From the NCBI GenBank assembly GCA_963837735.1, contig CAWIOM010000005.1:91318-155317 (forward strand): a stretch of 64,000 bases of DNA, in the 5' to 3' direction. Positions 30,114 to 38,370 of this stretch are shown here, in pieces (within the stretch, counting starts at the first letter, position 1; each line of letters opens with the position of its first letter). This DNA comes from VRUE01 sp963837735. GTDB lineage: Bacteria; Actinomycetota; Thermoleophilia; Solirubrobacterales; 70-9. The notes under the pieces are model-generated. The model had not been told where the DNA came from. It did not search any database and saw only the letters and a program-made list of their open reading frames with translations. Made by a program: the position numbers and the translations under genes.

Positions 30114-30583
30114 CTAGCTCGCCTCGAACCTGAACTCGGTGTCGCCGATGCGGACCACGTCGCCGTCGAGCAGCTCCGCCTCGCCCTTCAGCTCGGCGTC
30201 GTTGAGCAGGGTGCCGTTGGTCGAGCTCATGTCCTCGACGATAGCTGCGCGCGTCGCGGCTGAAGATCCGGGCATGGATCCCGGAGGCGTAGCGATCGTC
30301 GATCTGGACGTCGGCGTCGCGCGAGCGGCCGATCGAGAGGCCGCCGATCAGGTCGAAGCGCTCGCCCTGTTCGAGGCCGCCGCCGCGCTCGACGATCAGC
30401 CAGGCGTCGCCGCCGGCCGCGGCCGGCGAAGGCGGGGGCGCGGTGGAAGCCGGTGGCGTCGGGGGCGGGGGCGACCGTGCGGCGCAGGTCCCTGAGCGCC
30501 GAGCGGGCAATCCAGAGCAGGAACAGGTAGAGCAGGATCAGGAAGCCGAACTTGAGCGCCACTGAGATCGGGTCGTAGTCCAC
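30114..30583 (-). CDS. fhaB: Membrane-anchored FHA-domain protein (FhaB-like), frameshifted
   Basis: About 156 residues. An N-terminal helix (SVALKFGFLILLYLFLLWIA), a basic linker, then an FHA domain: WLIVERGGGLEQGERFDLIG, LSIGRSRDADVQIDD (the phospho-Thr-binding GRS element), SGIHARIF and, after a shift near 30240, a NGTLLN-type strand and RIGDTEFRFEAS. Another shift lies near 30430. FhaB proteins bridge PASTA kinase signalling to cell-wall enzymes. GTG 30583 was chosen because it gives the family-typical short N-terminus ahead of the helix. It ends directly at the PP2C ATG. Confidence 0.87.
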
Positions 30584-30597
30584 GGCTCGCGCTACGG

Positions 30598-31377
30598 TTA
30601 CTGCTCGATGTCGAACAGGAAGGTCGTCGACCCGACGGTGACCTGGTCGCCCGGGCTGAGCCGGCTCGAGGCCACGCGCCTGCCGTTGACCTTGATCCCG
30701 TTGGTCGAGCCGAGGTCGACGATCGTCCAGTCGCCCGACGCGGCGCGGCGCAGCTCGGCGTGGCGGCGGGAGACGTTGGGGTCGCGCAGCACGCACTCGA
30801 CCTCCTTCGAGCGGCCGATCGTCGCCCGCGGCCCGTCGAGCACGTAGCGCCGGTCGTCGAGCGAGACCACCGCGCGGGTGGCGACCATCGCCTCGGCCTT
30901 CTGCCGCGGGCTGAGCTCGTCCTTTTCGGGCTCGCGCTCCTTGACCGCCGAGTAGACCATCGTGTGCCCCTCCCCGCCCTGGCTCGGCGCCTCGCCCTCG
31001 TGGGCCGGCGGCTTGACCAGGCGGGTCTGGATCCCGAACTCGCCGAGCCGCAGTCGCTCGTCGGTCTTGAACTCGACGGCCGGCCGCGTCAGCAGGTCGT
31101 AGCCGCGGCGCCTTGCGTGGTCGAGGAGGTAGCCGGAGAGCTCCTGCTCGAGGGAGCGCTCGTAGCCTTCGAGCTTGACCCGGTCCTGCTTGGAGAGGTA
31201 GACCGTGTACTCGTTGGGCACGTAGACGCGGGAGACGCCGGCGGTCTTGTGGGAGTCCATCTCCTTGGCCAGCTTGCGGGCGAGTTCGACCGGCTGCACC
31301 TCGGAGCTGAAGGCGCGGCTGAAGACGCCCTCGACCAGGCCTTCGATGCGACTCTCGAGATTGCGTAGAACGCTAAT
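30598..31377 (-). CDS. fhaA: FhaA-like DUF3662 plus FHA protein, apparent ATT start
   Basis: N-terminal DUF3662 domain (LRNLESRIEGLVEGVFSRAF, then VQPVELARKLAKEMD), a linker, and a C-terminal FHA domain: RRYVLDGPRATIGRSKEVE, VSRRHAELRRAASGDWTI and DLGSTNGIKVNGRR. It binds phosphorylated partners of PknB. Homology requires the frame to begin near 31377, where the codon is ATT followed by AGC GTT CTA. An AAGGAG Shine-Dalgarno sequence sits 8 bases upstream (31386-31391). No ATG, GTG or TTG lies between there and 31299. Either a rare ATT start or a miscalled ATG. 259 residues, otherwise intact. Confidence 0.88.
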   Translation of the reverse strand: MSVLRNLESRIEGLVEGVFSRAFSSEVQPVELARKLAKEMDSHKTAGVSRVYVPNEYTVYLSKQDRVKLEGYERSLEQELSGYLLDHARRRGYDLLTRPAVEFKTDERLRLGEFGIQTRLVKPPAHEGEAPSQGGEGHTMVYSAVKEREPEKDELSPRQKAEAMVATRAVVSLDDRRYVLDGPRATIGRSKEVECVLRDPNVSRRHAELRRAASGDWTIVDLGSTNGIKVNGRRVASSRLSPGDQVTVGSTTFLFDIEQ

Positions 31378-31385
31378 CGGGACGG

Positions 31386-31391
31386 CTCCTT
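31386..31391 (-). promoter_or_regulatory. Shine-Dalgarno site that fixes the fhaA start
   Basis: AAGGAG on the minus strand, 8 bases ahead of the ATT codon at 31375-31377. Its position supports initiation there rather than at the internal GTG at 31299, which would delete the conserved first helix of the DUF3662 domain. Confidence 0.6.
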
Positions 31392-31461
31392 CTGCGGGGT
31401 CGTGCGGTGGCCCGGCCCGGGAAATCCTAGATGGTCCAACCCCGGATCTATTTGCGACCGC

Positions 31462-32383
31462 TCATGGAATGCCGACACCGTGGCCGGCGGCGAGGAGGCC
31501 CCGAGCACGACGGCGGCGGCGGCGACGCCGAGGCGGGCCAGGTGCGGGTGGGCGTCCCGGCCGGCTCCTCGCGCCAACCGGTCCAGGCACTCCTCGATCG
31601 ATTCGCCGAGCTGCTCCAGCGACGGGCGGTGGGAGGGACGTGGCGCCAGGCAGGCGTCGACCGAGTCGGTGAGCTCTCGGGGGAGGTCGGGGCGGACCCG
31701 GCGCAGGGGGCGAGGAGCGTCGCCGATCGCCCTCGCGGTCGCCGCCGGGGTCGCCCGGCGGTACGGGTTCTCGCCCGTCCAGCACTCATAGAGCAGCAGC
31801 GCCAGCGAGTAGACGTCGGCCTCGGGGCCGGCCTCGCGGCCCTCCGCCTGCTCGGGCGCCATGTAGGCGAGGGTTCCGACGATGTCGCCGGGAGCGGTCA
31901 GGGCGGCGGCGTCGGTGATCCGGGCGACGCCGAAGTCCATCAGCTTCGCCCGCACGCCGTCGCTCCTCGACGACGAGCACGTTCTGGGGCTTGATGTCGC
32001 GGTGGACGACCGCCCGCGAGTGGGCGTGGTCGAGCGCCTCGCAGAGGTCGGCGCCGATATCGCCGACCTCGCGGTCGCTGAGCCGGCCGCTCGCGGTTGA
32101 GCTCGTCGAGGGTGGCGCCGTCGACGAGCTCGGTGACGAGCAGGGCGCTGCCGTCCTCTTCGCCCATCTCGTAGAGGGTGACGATCCCCGGGTGGTTGAG
32201 GCGAGCCGCGGCCTGCGCCTCGCGCAGCACCCGGCTGCACCCCGCCGGCCCTCCCTGGTCGATCGCCTTGACGGCGACCGGGCGCTCGAGGCGCCCGTCC
32301 CAGGCCTCGTAGACGGTGCCGAAACCGCCGCTGCCGATGCGGCGCTCGATCAGAAAGCGATCTAGGACAAGTGAGCCGACCAA
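31462..32383 (-). CDS. Third Ser/Thr protein kinase, frameshifted
   Basis: From TTG 32383: LDRFLIERRIGSGGFGTVY glycine loop, RPVAVKAIDQ, LNHPGIVTLYEMGEEDGSA. After shifts near 32090 and 31965 come a VVHRDIKPQNVLV block, KLMDFGVARITDAAALTA, GTLAYMAPEQAEG and ADVYSLALLLYECWTG. The segment after the C-lobe is one helix-like stretch (RLGVAAAAVVLG). A shift near 31500 hides the exact end; 31462 is the best estimate. It is shorter than the other two kinases, with no external domain seen. It lies upstream of fhaA on the same strand. Confidence 0.8.
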
Positions 32384-32500
32384 TGCCCTTCCGATTTCGG
32401 CGCCGGTGGGCGCGCTCCTGCGCCGGATTGCAGGGCGTCGCGCTCGCGCCGCGAAAGTTCATACTCTCCCGGCCACCAACCAGCTTTGGAGAGCCGATCC

Positions 32501-33547
32501 GTGGAGGATTCCGCAGCACGCCCCGGTGCTTCTCGCAGGCGCCGGCCAAGACGCCGTCCCGAACGCCAGCAGATCATTCTGCGGCGGGCGCTCGCGCTCG
32601 GCGGCGGGCTCCTGATCCTGATCCTGATCGTGCTCGGCGTCAAAGGCTGCCTCAACGCCCGCAAGCACCGGGCGCTGAGCGACTACGCCCGCAACGTCAC
32701 CCAGATCGTCGAAGAGACGAAGCGGACCAGCAAGGGGTTCTTCGGCAAGCTCGAGGACCCCGGCGAGCTCTCGGTCACCGAGTTCGTCGCCGAGGTGAAC
32801 GCCGACCGCAGCGCGATGGACAACTACGTCAGCCGGGTCGACTCCCTCGACGCCCCCGGCGACATGGGCCATGCCCAGAACGCCCTCGAACTCTCCTACG
32901 ACCTGCGCGGCAGCGCGATGACGGAAATCGCCGAACAGATCAGCACCGCGCTCGGCGACGTCGGCTCTGAGAAAGCGACCGCCAAGATCGCTCAGCAGAT
33001 GAGCAAGCTGATGGCCAGCGACGTGATCTACTCCGCGGTCGTCCGCCCCGAAATCGACCGCGTGCTCGCCGAAAACGGGATCGAGGGCGACGACGTCCCC
33101 AAGAGCGTCTTCCTCCCGGACGGGACGAAGTGGCTCGACGAAGGAGCGGTCGTCTCGGCGCTCTCGGCGGTCAACGGCGGCAGCGTCGGCGAAACCTCCG
33201 GGGTCCACGGCCTCGGGCTGCTCGGCTCGGGCCTCAACGGCACCGAACTCGTCGCCGACGCGACGACCGCGGTCAACCTCGAAGGGGAAACTCCGGAAGT
33301 CGAAGTCGAAGTGCAGAACCAGGGCGAATCGACGGAGAACTCGGTCACCGTCTCGGTCACCGTCGGCGGCGGCGCCAGCGTCGACCAGACGATCAGCAGC
33401 ATCGGGGCCACGGAAACCCAGAGCGTCTCGATCCCGCTGGTCCCGGCGCCGACCGGAACGGCGACCCTCAAGGTCGAGGTCCAATCGGTCCCGGGCGAGC
33501 AGGTGACCAGCAACAACGAAGCCTCCTACACGGTCGAATTCGAATAG
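32501..33547 (+). CDS. Membrane-anchored protein with CARDB-like domain
   Basis: 348 residues, intact. A basic N-terminus, one helix (ALGGGLLILILIVLGVKGC), then a largely helical external region (about 50-215). A beta-rich C-terminal domain follows with PEVEVEVQNQGESTENSVTV and PTGTATLKVEVQSVPGEQV, the pattern of CARDB-like adhesion modules. GTG 32501 is preferred over TTG 32486 because a GGAGA element lies 9 bases upstream. Divergent from the third kinase, so it may share its control region. Function not recognised. Confidence 0.75.
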   Translation: MEDSAARPGASRRRRPRRRPERQQIILRRALALGGGLLILILIVLGVKGCLNARKHRALSDYARNVTQIVEETKRTSKGFFGKLEDPGELSVTEFVAEVNADRSAMDNYVSRVDSLDAPGDMGHAQNALELSYDLRGSAMTEIAEQISTALGDVGSEKATAKIAQQMSKLMASDVIYSAVVRPEIDRVLAENGIEGDDVPKSVFLPDGTKWLDEGAVVSALSAVNGGSVGETSGVHGLGLLGSGLNGTELVADATTAVNLEGETPEVEVEVQNQGESTENSVTVSVTVGGGASVDQTISSIGATETQSVSIPLVPAPTGTATLKVEVQSVPGEQVTSNNEASYTVEFE

Positions 33548-33576
33548 CCGGGATGCGCGGGGAAGGTGGGCAGCCG

Positions 33577-34414
33577 GTGAGGATCGCCTACCTCGGCCCG
33601 GCCGGAACGTTCACCGAGGACGCCCTGCGCGAGGCGGCCGGCGGGCGCGAGTTCGAGCCCCTGCGAACCGCCACCGTCCACGACGCGATCGTCGCCGTCG
33701 AAGCGGGGCGAGGCGGAGCGGGCGCTCGTCCCCTTCGAGAACTCGATCGAGGGGTCGGTGCGCAGCACCCTCGACACACTCGCCTTCGAGGCCGGCGGCG
33801 TGACGATCGTCGGCGAGCACGACTACGCGGTTCGCGCGCACCTGATCGCCGGGCGGGAGCTTGCGCTCGAGGCGATCGAAGCGGTCCTCTCCCACCCCCA
33901 GCCGCTCGCCCAGTGCGCCCGCTTCCTTCGCGAGCGCCTGCCCGGGGCCGAGCGGCGCAGCCTCAGCAGCACCGCCGAGGCGGTCCGGGTCGTCTGCGAG
34001 TCCGACGAGGCCTGGGCGGCGATCGGCGCCCGGGCGGCGGCCGAGCTCTACGGCGGGACGATCCTCGCGGAGGGGATCGAGGACGAGGCCGGCAACGTCA
34101 CCCGCTTCGTCTGGATCGCGCCCGGCGGAACCGAGCCCCGCGGCGAGGGCGCCTGGAAGACCTCGCTGGTCTTCGCCGAGCTCGGCGAGGACCACCCGGG
34201 AGCACTGGTCGAGGCGCTGAGCGAGTTCTCCGGCCGCGGCGTAAACCTCAGCAGGATCGAGTCGCGGCCGATGCGCCAGGGTCTCGGCCGCTACATGTTC
34301 TTCTGCGACCTCGAGGGCGCCCTGACCGACGACCCGCTGTCGCCGAGGCGATCGACGGCGCTGCGGACGAAAGCCGAATCGGTCCGGATCCTGGGCTCAT
34401 ACCCGATCAGCTGA
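33577..34414 (+). CDS. pheA: Prephenate dehydratase, frameshifted
   Basis: Converts prephenate to phenylpyruvate for phenylalanine synthesis. GTG 33577 gives the typical VRIAYLGPAGTFTEDAL; ATG 33553 is an in-frame alternative. After a shift near 33710 the frame reads LVPFENSIEGSVRSTLDTL. The catalytic TRF motif is in NVTRFVWIAPG. A C-terminal ACT domain (SLVFAELGEDHPGALVEAL, with the ESRP motif in LSRIESRPMRQG) provides Phe feedback control. A doubtful patch near 34330-34355 precedes the normal end TKAESVRILGSYPIS. About 278 residues. Confidence 0.92.
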
Positions 34415-34458
34415 AGCCACCGGGTCCCGCTGCTCGGGAATCGGACGAGCTTTGTCGA

Positions 34459-34536
34459 GGCGGTTCGGGACCCCTCTCGAAAACACTCAAGAGCCGCCGC
34501 CAGGCGGCTCGTTTTGGAGAGGGGTCCCGAACCGCC
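34459..34536. repeat. 78-bp nested palindrome in the pheA-HNH spacer
   Basis: Perfect 20-base outer arms (GGCGGTTCGGGACCCCTCTC at 34459-34478, complement at 34517-34536) surround CGAAAAC/GTTTTG arms and a perfect inner 8-base hairpin (GAGCCGCC-GCCA-GGCGGCTC, 34491-34510). There is no T-run, so it is not a standard terminator. Confidence 0.85.
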
Positions 34537-34548
34537 CCCATACCCCCG

Positions 34549-34554
34549 TACAAT
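34549..34554 (+). promoter_or_regulatory. Candidate -10 element of the HNH gene
   Basis: TACAAT, 11 bases upstream of ATG 34566 and just beyond the 78-bp palindrome. No clear -35, since that position lies in the palindrome arm. Confidence 0.35.
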
Positions 34555-34565
34555 TCCCGAGCACC

Positions 34566-35085
34566 ATGGCACGGGTCTTGGTACTCAATGCGACGTATGA
34601 GCCGATCAACGTCTGCACGCTGAGACGGGCCGCTGTCCTGCTCCTCAAGGAAAAGGCCGAGCTGCTCGAGCGGCGGGGCGGCGCCCTTCACTCCGAGCAC
34701 ATGACGATGGAGCGCCCCGACGTGATCCGTTTGGTCAGCTATGTGCGGATCCCGCGCCAGGCCCACCGCCGCAAGATCACCCGCCGGGCCGTGCTCGCTC
34801 GCGACTCCTGGACCTGCCAGTACTGCGGCTCGCGCAAGTCGGGCCTCACCGTCGACCACGTGATCCCCCGCAGCCGCGGGGGCAAGTCGGTCTGGGAGAA
34901 CATCGTCGCCGCCTGCGCGAGCTGCAATCGCCGCAAGGGCAACCGCCTGCCGCGCGAGATCCAGATGCACCCCCGCAAGCGCCCCCGGCGCGCCGGGGCC
35001 GACGGTCTTCATCCAGGTCGCCAGCCCCAAGATCCCCGCGGCCTGGGAGCAGTACCTGCCGGCCGAGCTGCCCGCCGCGGCCTAG
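34566..35085 (+). CDS. HNH endonuclease family protein, frameshifted near 34998
   Basis: About 172 residues. The N-terminal region MARVLVLNATYEPINVCTL is the typical opening of stand-alone chromosomal HNH proteins found across actinobacteria. The nuclease core has CQYCGSRKSGLTVDHVIPRS, GGKSVWENIVAACASCNRRK and the zinc-binding CxxC pairs. The C-terminus (WEQYLPAELPAAA) is recovered by a one-base shift. It is not inside an intron or phage. Its cellular role is unknown, though DNA repair or processing is possible. Confidence 0.85.
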
Positions 35086-35110
35086 AACGCCCCGCACGCC
35101 GCGGGGCGGG

Positions 35111-35116
35111 TAGATT
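35111..35116 (+). promoter_or_regulatory. Candidate -10 element of the small secreted protein gene
   Basis: TAGATT, 8 bases ahead of the ATG at 35125. No recognisable -35. Confidence 0.3.
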
Positions 35117-35124
35117 GCCGCGCA

Positions 35125-35678
35125 ATGAAAAGAGCCCTCCTCCTCCCCGCCCTGCTTCTTCTCCTCCTCGTCCCCGCCGCGCTGGCGCTGGCCGCCTCCT
35201 CGCTGCCCAAGCCCTCCGACGACTCGATCGTCGTCGCCAAGTCGGTGGCCGGGATCAAGATCGGCATGCCGCAGGCCAAGGCGCAGCGCGGCCTGGGGCG
35301 CGCGGGCGCGGCAAGTGCACGAGCTTCAGTTGCGAATACGGCGACTACCGGGGCCGAAGGGAACCGCCCGGATCGAATTCCGCAACGGCAAGGTGAGCGC
35401 GGTACAGCTCAGCGCCGGGTCTGCGCGAGCGACGGCCGCCGACGACCGACGCCGCTGCGAGTTTGCCGCGATCCAGACCAAGGAGGGCATCGGTATCGGC
35501 TCGAAGCTCGCCGCCCTGAAGCGCGCCTACGGCAAGGGCGAGCTGATCGGCTCCGCCAAGAACCCGTTCTTCTACTACTCCGTCTCCGGCAAGGGCAAGC
35601 ACGCGATGACGTTCACCCTGATCGGCCCGGCCAAGAAGATCAGCGGCGTCGGCGCTCACCGACGGCCTACAGGGCTGA
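35125..35678 (+). CDS. Small secreted protein of unknown function, frameshifted
   Basis: Signal peptide (ALLLPALLLLLLVPAALALAA), then SIVVAKSVAGIKIGMPQAKA, a motif common to short actinobacterial secreted proteins with repeated 'GI.IGM....' units. After shifts near 35300 and 35345 it reads KCTSFSCEYGDYRG, ARIEFRNGKVSAVQLSAG, KEGIGIGSKLAALKRAYGKG and KHAMTFTLIGPAKKISGV. It ends at TGA 35676 after a last shift near 35655. The two IGxxxxxAxxxxG units suggest a duplicated fold. About 184 residues. It ends 17 bases from the convergent gyrA stop. Confidence 0.7.
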
Positions 35679-35694
35679 CCGCCTCGACTCCGGG

Positions 35695-38232
35695 TCACCG
35701 GCCGTCGGGGTCGGGCTCCGGCTGAGCCGGAAGTTCCGGCGGCGGGTCCTCCTCGTCGGGCCCGTCGGAGTCGACGACCAGGGCGACGGCGCTGACGACG
35801 TCGTCGTCCTTCATGTTCATCACTTTCACGCCCTGCGTCGGGCGGCCCATCTGGGAGATGCCGCCGGCGCGCGTGCGCTGGACCATCCCGTTCTGGGAGA
35901 TGAACAGCAGGTCCTGGTGCTCGCGGACGATCAGGGCGCCGGCCAGGCCGCCCTTCTTCGCCGTCAGTTTCGCCGTCAGCACGCCTTTTGTGCCGCGCCC
36001 CTTGACCGGGTACTCCGACACCTGCGTGCGCTTCCCGTAGCCGTTTTCGGTGACGACGAAGAGCTCGGAGTCGTCGCGGGCGATGTCCATCGCCAGCACG
36101 CGGTTCTCCACTCCGTTCACCTTCGCCGAGACGTTCATGCCCTTGACGCCGCTGGTGTCGCGGCCCATCGCCCGGACTTTCGACTCGGAGAAGCGCGAGG
36201 CGTGCCCGGACTTGGAGACGAGCAGGATGTCGTCGTCCCCGGAGGTCAGCCGCACCTGGACGAGTTCGTCGTTGTCGCGGATCTTGATCGCGATGATCCC
36301 GTCGGCCCGGATCGGCGTGTTGTAGGCGGTGAACTCGGTTTTCTTGACCAGGCCCTGGGCGGTGGCGAAGACCAGGTACCTGTTCTCGGAGAAGTCCCTG
36401 GTCGGGATCACCGCCGTCACCTTCTCGCCGTCGCGCAGCGGCAGGACGTTGACCAGGGCGCGGCCTTTCGAGGTCCGCGAGCCCTCCGGCAGCTCGTAGA
36501 CCTTGAGCCGATAGACCTTGCCGCGGTTGGTGAAGAAGAGCAGGAAGTCGTGGGTCGAGCAGATGTGGAGGTGCTCGATGTAGTCGTCCTCTTTCATGTC
36601 CATCCCCATCACCCCGCGGCCGCCCCGGTGCTGCTGGCGGTAGGTCGCCAGCGGCAGTCGCTTCGCGTAGCCGGAGTGGGTGATCGAGATCACCATCTGC
36701 TGGTCGGCGATCATGTCCTCGATGTTCATGTCGCCCTCGAAGTGGGTGACCTCGGTGCGACGCTCGTCGCCGAAGCGCTCGGTCACTTCGTCGAGCTCCT
36801 CGACGATGATCGCGTCGATCCTGGCCGGGTCACCGAGGATCCTGCGCAGTTCGCCGATCCGCTCCATCAGGTCTTTGTGCTCGTCGCGGACTTTGTCCGA
36901 CTCGAGGGCGGTGAGGCGGGCGAGGCGCATGTCGAGGATCGCCTGGGCCTGCAGCTCGGAGAGCTCGAACTTCTCCATCAGGCCCTCGCGTGCCTTGTCG
37001 GTGTCGCTCGAGGCCCGGATCAGCTCGATCACCGCGTCGAGGTTGTCGAGGGCGATCAGCAGGCCCTCGAGGATGTGAGCGCGGGCCTCGGCCTGGCGCA
37101 GCTCGTGCTGGGTGCGGCGGATGACGACCTCGCGCTGGTGCGAGACGTAGTGCTCGATCAGCTCCTTGAGGCTCAGGGTCCGCGGCACGTTGTCGACCAG
37201 CGCCACCATGTTGATTCCGAAGGTGCTCTGCATCGGCGTGCGTTTGTAGAGCTGGTTGAGCACGACCTCGGGTGGGTCGCCTCCCCGCTTCGTCTCGATC
37301 ACCAGCCGCATGCCCGAGCGATCGGACTCGTCGCGCAGGTCTGAGATCCCGGTGATCTTTTTCTCGCGGACGAGGTCGGCGATCTTCGTGATCAGGCCGC
37401 CCTCGCCGCCCTTCTTGACCATGAAGGGCAGCTCGGTGACGATGATCGCGTCGCGACCGCCCTTGATCGGCTCGACGTGGGCCCGCGCCCTGATCCGAAC
37501 CGTGGCGCGGCCGGAGGCGTAGGCGTCGCGGACGCCTTCGGCGCTCATGATCCCGCCGCCGGGGAAGTCCGGGCCCTTGATGTGCTCCATCAGGCCTTCG
37601 AGGTCGATGTCGGGGTTGTCGATGTAGGCCTTGACCGCTCCGGTCGCCTCGCGGAGGTTGTGGGGCGGGATGTTGGTGGCCATCCCGACGGCGATCCCGG
37701 AGCTGCCGTTGACGAGCAGGTTGGGGAACCGCGCCGGCAGGACCAGCGGCTCGCGCTGGGACTCGTCGTAGTTGGGGCCGAAGTCGACGGTGTCGGCGTC
37801 GATGTCGCGCAGCATCTCGGTCGAGAGGCGCGCCAGGCGGGCCTCCGTGTAGCGCATCGCGGCCGGCGGGTCGTCGTCGATCGAGCCGAAGTTCCCCTGG
37901 CCGTCGACCAGCATGTAGCGCAGCGAGAAGTCCTGCGCCATCCGGGCCAGCGTGTCGTAGATCGCCGAGTCACCGTGAGGGTGGTATTTGCCCATCACCT
38001 CGCCGACGATCGTCGCCGACTTCCGGTAGGGCCGGTTCGGCTGCAGGCCGAGGTCGTGCATCGCGTAGAGGACGCGGCGGTGCACCGGCTTGAGGCCGTC
38101 GCGGACGTCGGGCAGCGCCCGCCCGACGATCACGCTCATCGCGTAGTCGAGATACGACGAGCGCATCTCGTTGGTCAGGTCGCGCTCCTCGATCCGCCCG
38201 GTCAGCGCCTCCAAGCCACCTCCGCCCTCCAT
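35695..38232 (-). CDS. gyrA: DNA gyrase subunit A
   Basis: 845 residues, intact. Breakage-reunion subunit of gyrase, introducing negative supercoils. Catalytic Tyr128 lies in AAMRYTEARLARLS. The quinolone-resistance region reads GKYHPHGDSAIYDTLARM with Ser89 and Asp93 at the E. coli Ser83/Asp87 positions, i.e. the susceptible-type residues. The GyrA box is QHRGGRG, inside TYRQQHRGGRGVMG, at the start of the C-terminal pinwheel that wraps DNA. The acidic tail is rich in Asp, Glu and Pro. It follows gyrB after a 138-base spacer containing a palindromic repeat. Confidence 0.98.
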   Translation of the reverse strand: MEGGGGLEALTGRIEERDLTNEMRSSYLDYAMSVIVGRALPDVRDGLKPVHRRVLYAMHDLGLQPNRPYRKSATIVGEVMGKYHPHGDSAIYDTLARMAQDFSLRYMLVDGQGNFGSIDDDPPAAMRYTEARLARLSTEMLRDIDADTVDFGPNYDESQREPLVLPARFPNLLVNGSSGIAVGMATNIPPHNLREATGAVKAYIDNPDIDLEGLMEHIKGPDFPGGGIMSAEGVRDAYASGRATVRIRARAHVEPIKGGRDAIIVTELPFMVKKGGEGGLITKIADLVREKKITGISDLRDESDRSGMRLVIETKRGGDPPEVVLNQLYKRTPMQSTFGINMVALVDNVPRTLSLKELIEHYVSHQREVVIRRTQHELRQAEARAHILEGLLIALDNLDAVIELIRASSDTDKAREGLMEKFELSELQAQAILDMRLARLTALESDKVRDEHKDLMERIGELRRILGDPARIDAIIVEELDEVTERFGDERRTEVTHFEGDMNIEDMIADQQMVISITHSGYAKRLPLATYRQQHRGGRGVMGMDMKEDDYIEHLHICSTHDFLLFFTNRGKVYRLKVYELPEGSRTSKGRALVNVLPLRDGEKVTAVIPTRDFSENRYLVFATAQGLVKKTEFTAYNTPIRADGIIAIKIRDNDELVQVRLTSGDDDILLVSKSGHASRFSESKVRAMGRDTSGVKGMNVSAKVNGVENRVLAMDIARDDSELFVVTENGYGKRTQVSEYPVKGRGTKGVLTAKLTAKKGGLAGALIVREHQDLLFISQNGMVQRTRAGGISQMGRPTQGVKVMNMKDDDVVSAVALVVDSDGPDEEDPPPELPAQPEPDPDGR

Positions 38233-38253
38233 CTAAACCGCCCCCCTCAGCCA

Positions 38254-38368
38254 GGCCGCGAAAACCAAGCAGGTCGGGGGACGCAGGGAGCGGGGCGAAG
38301 CGAGCGTACCCAGGTACGTGAGCGAGACCGCGACCGAGGACCCCGAGATGCGCCGGTTTGCAGCGGCC
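38254..38368. repeat. Nested palindromic repeat in the gyrB-gyrA spacer
   Basis: Imperfect outer arms (GGCCGCGAAAACC at 38254-38266, GGTTTGCAGCGGCC at 38355-38368) enclose GGTCGGGG/CCCCGA and a central GCGAGCGTACCC-AGGTACGTGAGCGAG block. It fills nearly the whole space between the gyrB stop and the gyrA start. It could affect gyrA expression or RNA processing. Confidence 0.65.
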
Positions 38369-38370
38369 GG

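Noticed and set aside
34459..34536. The palindrome after pheA as a rho-independent terminator
   Set aside because: The stem is far too long, nearly symmetrical on both strands and without a T tract on either side.
34566..35085. HNH gene as part of a homing intron or intein
   Set aside because: It is a stand-alone gene with the family's own N-terminal domain and lies between complete host genes, not inside an interrupted coding sequence.
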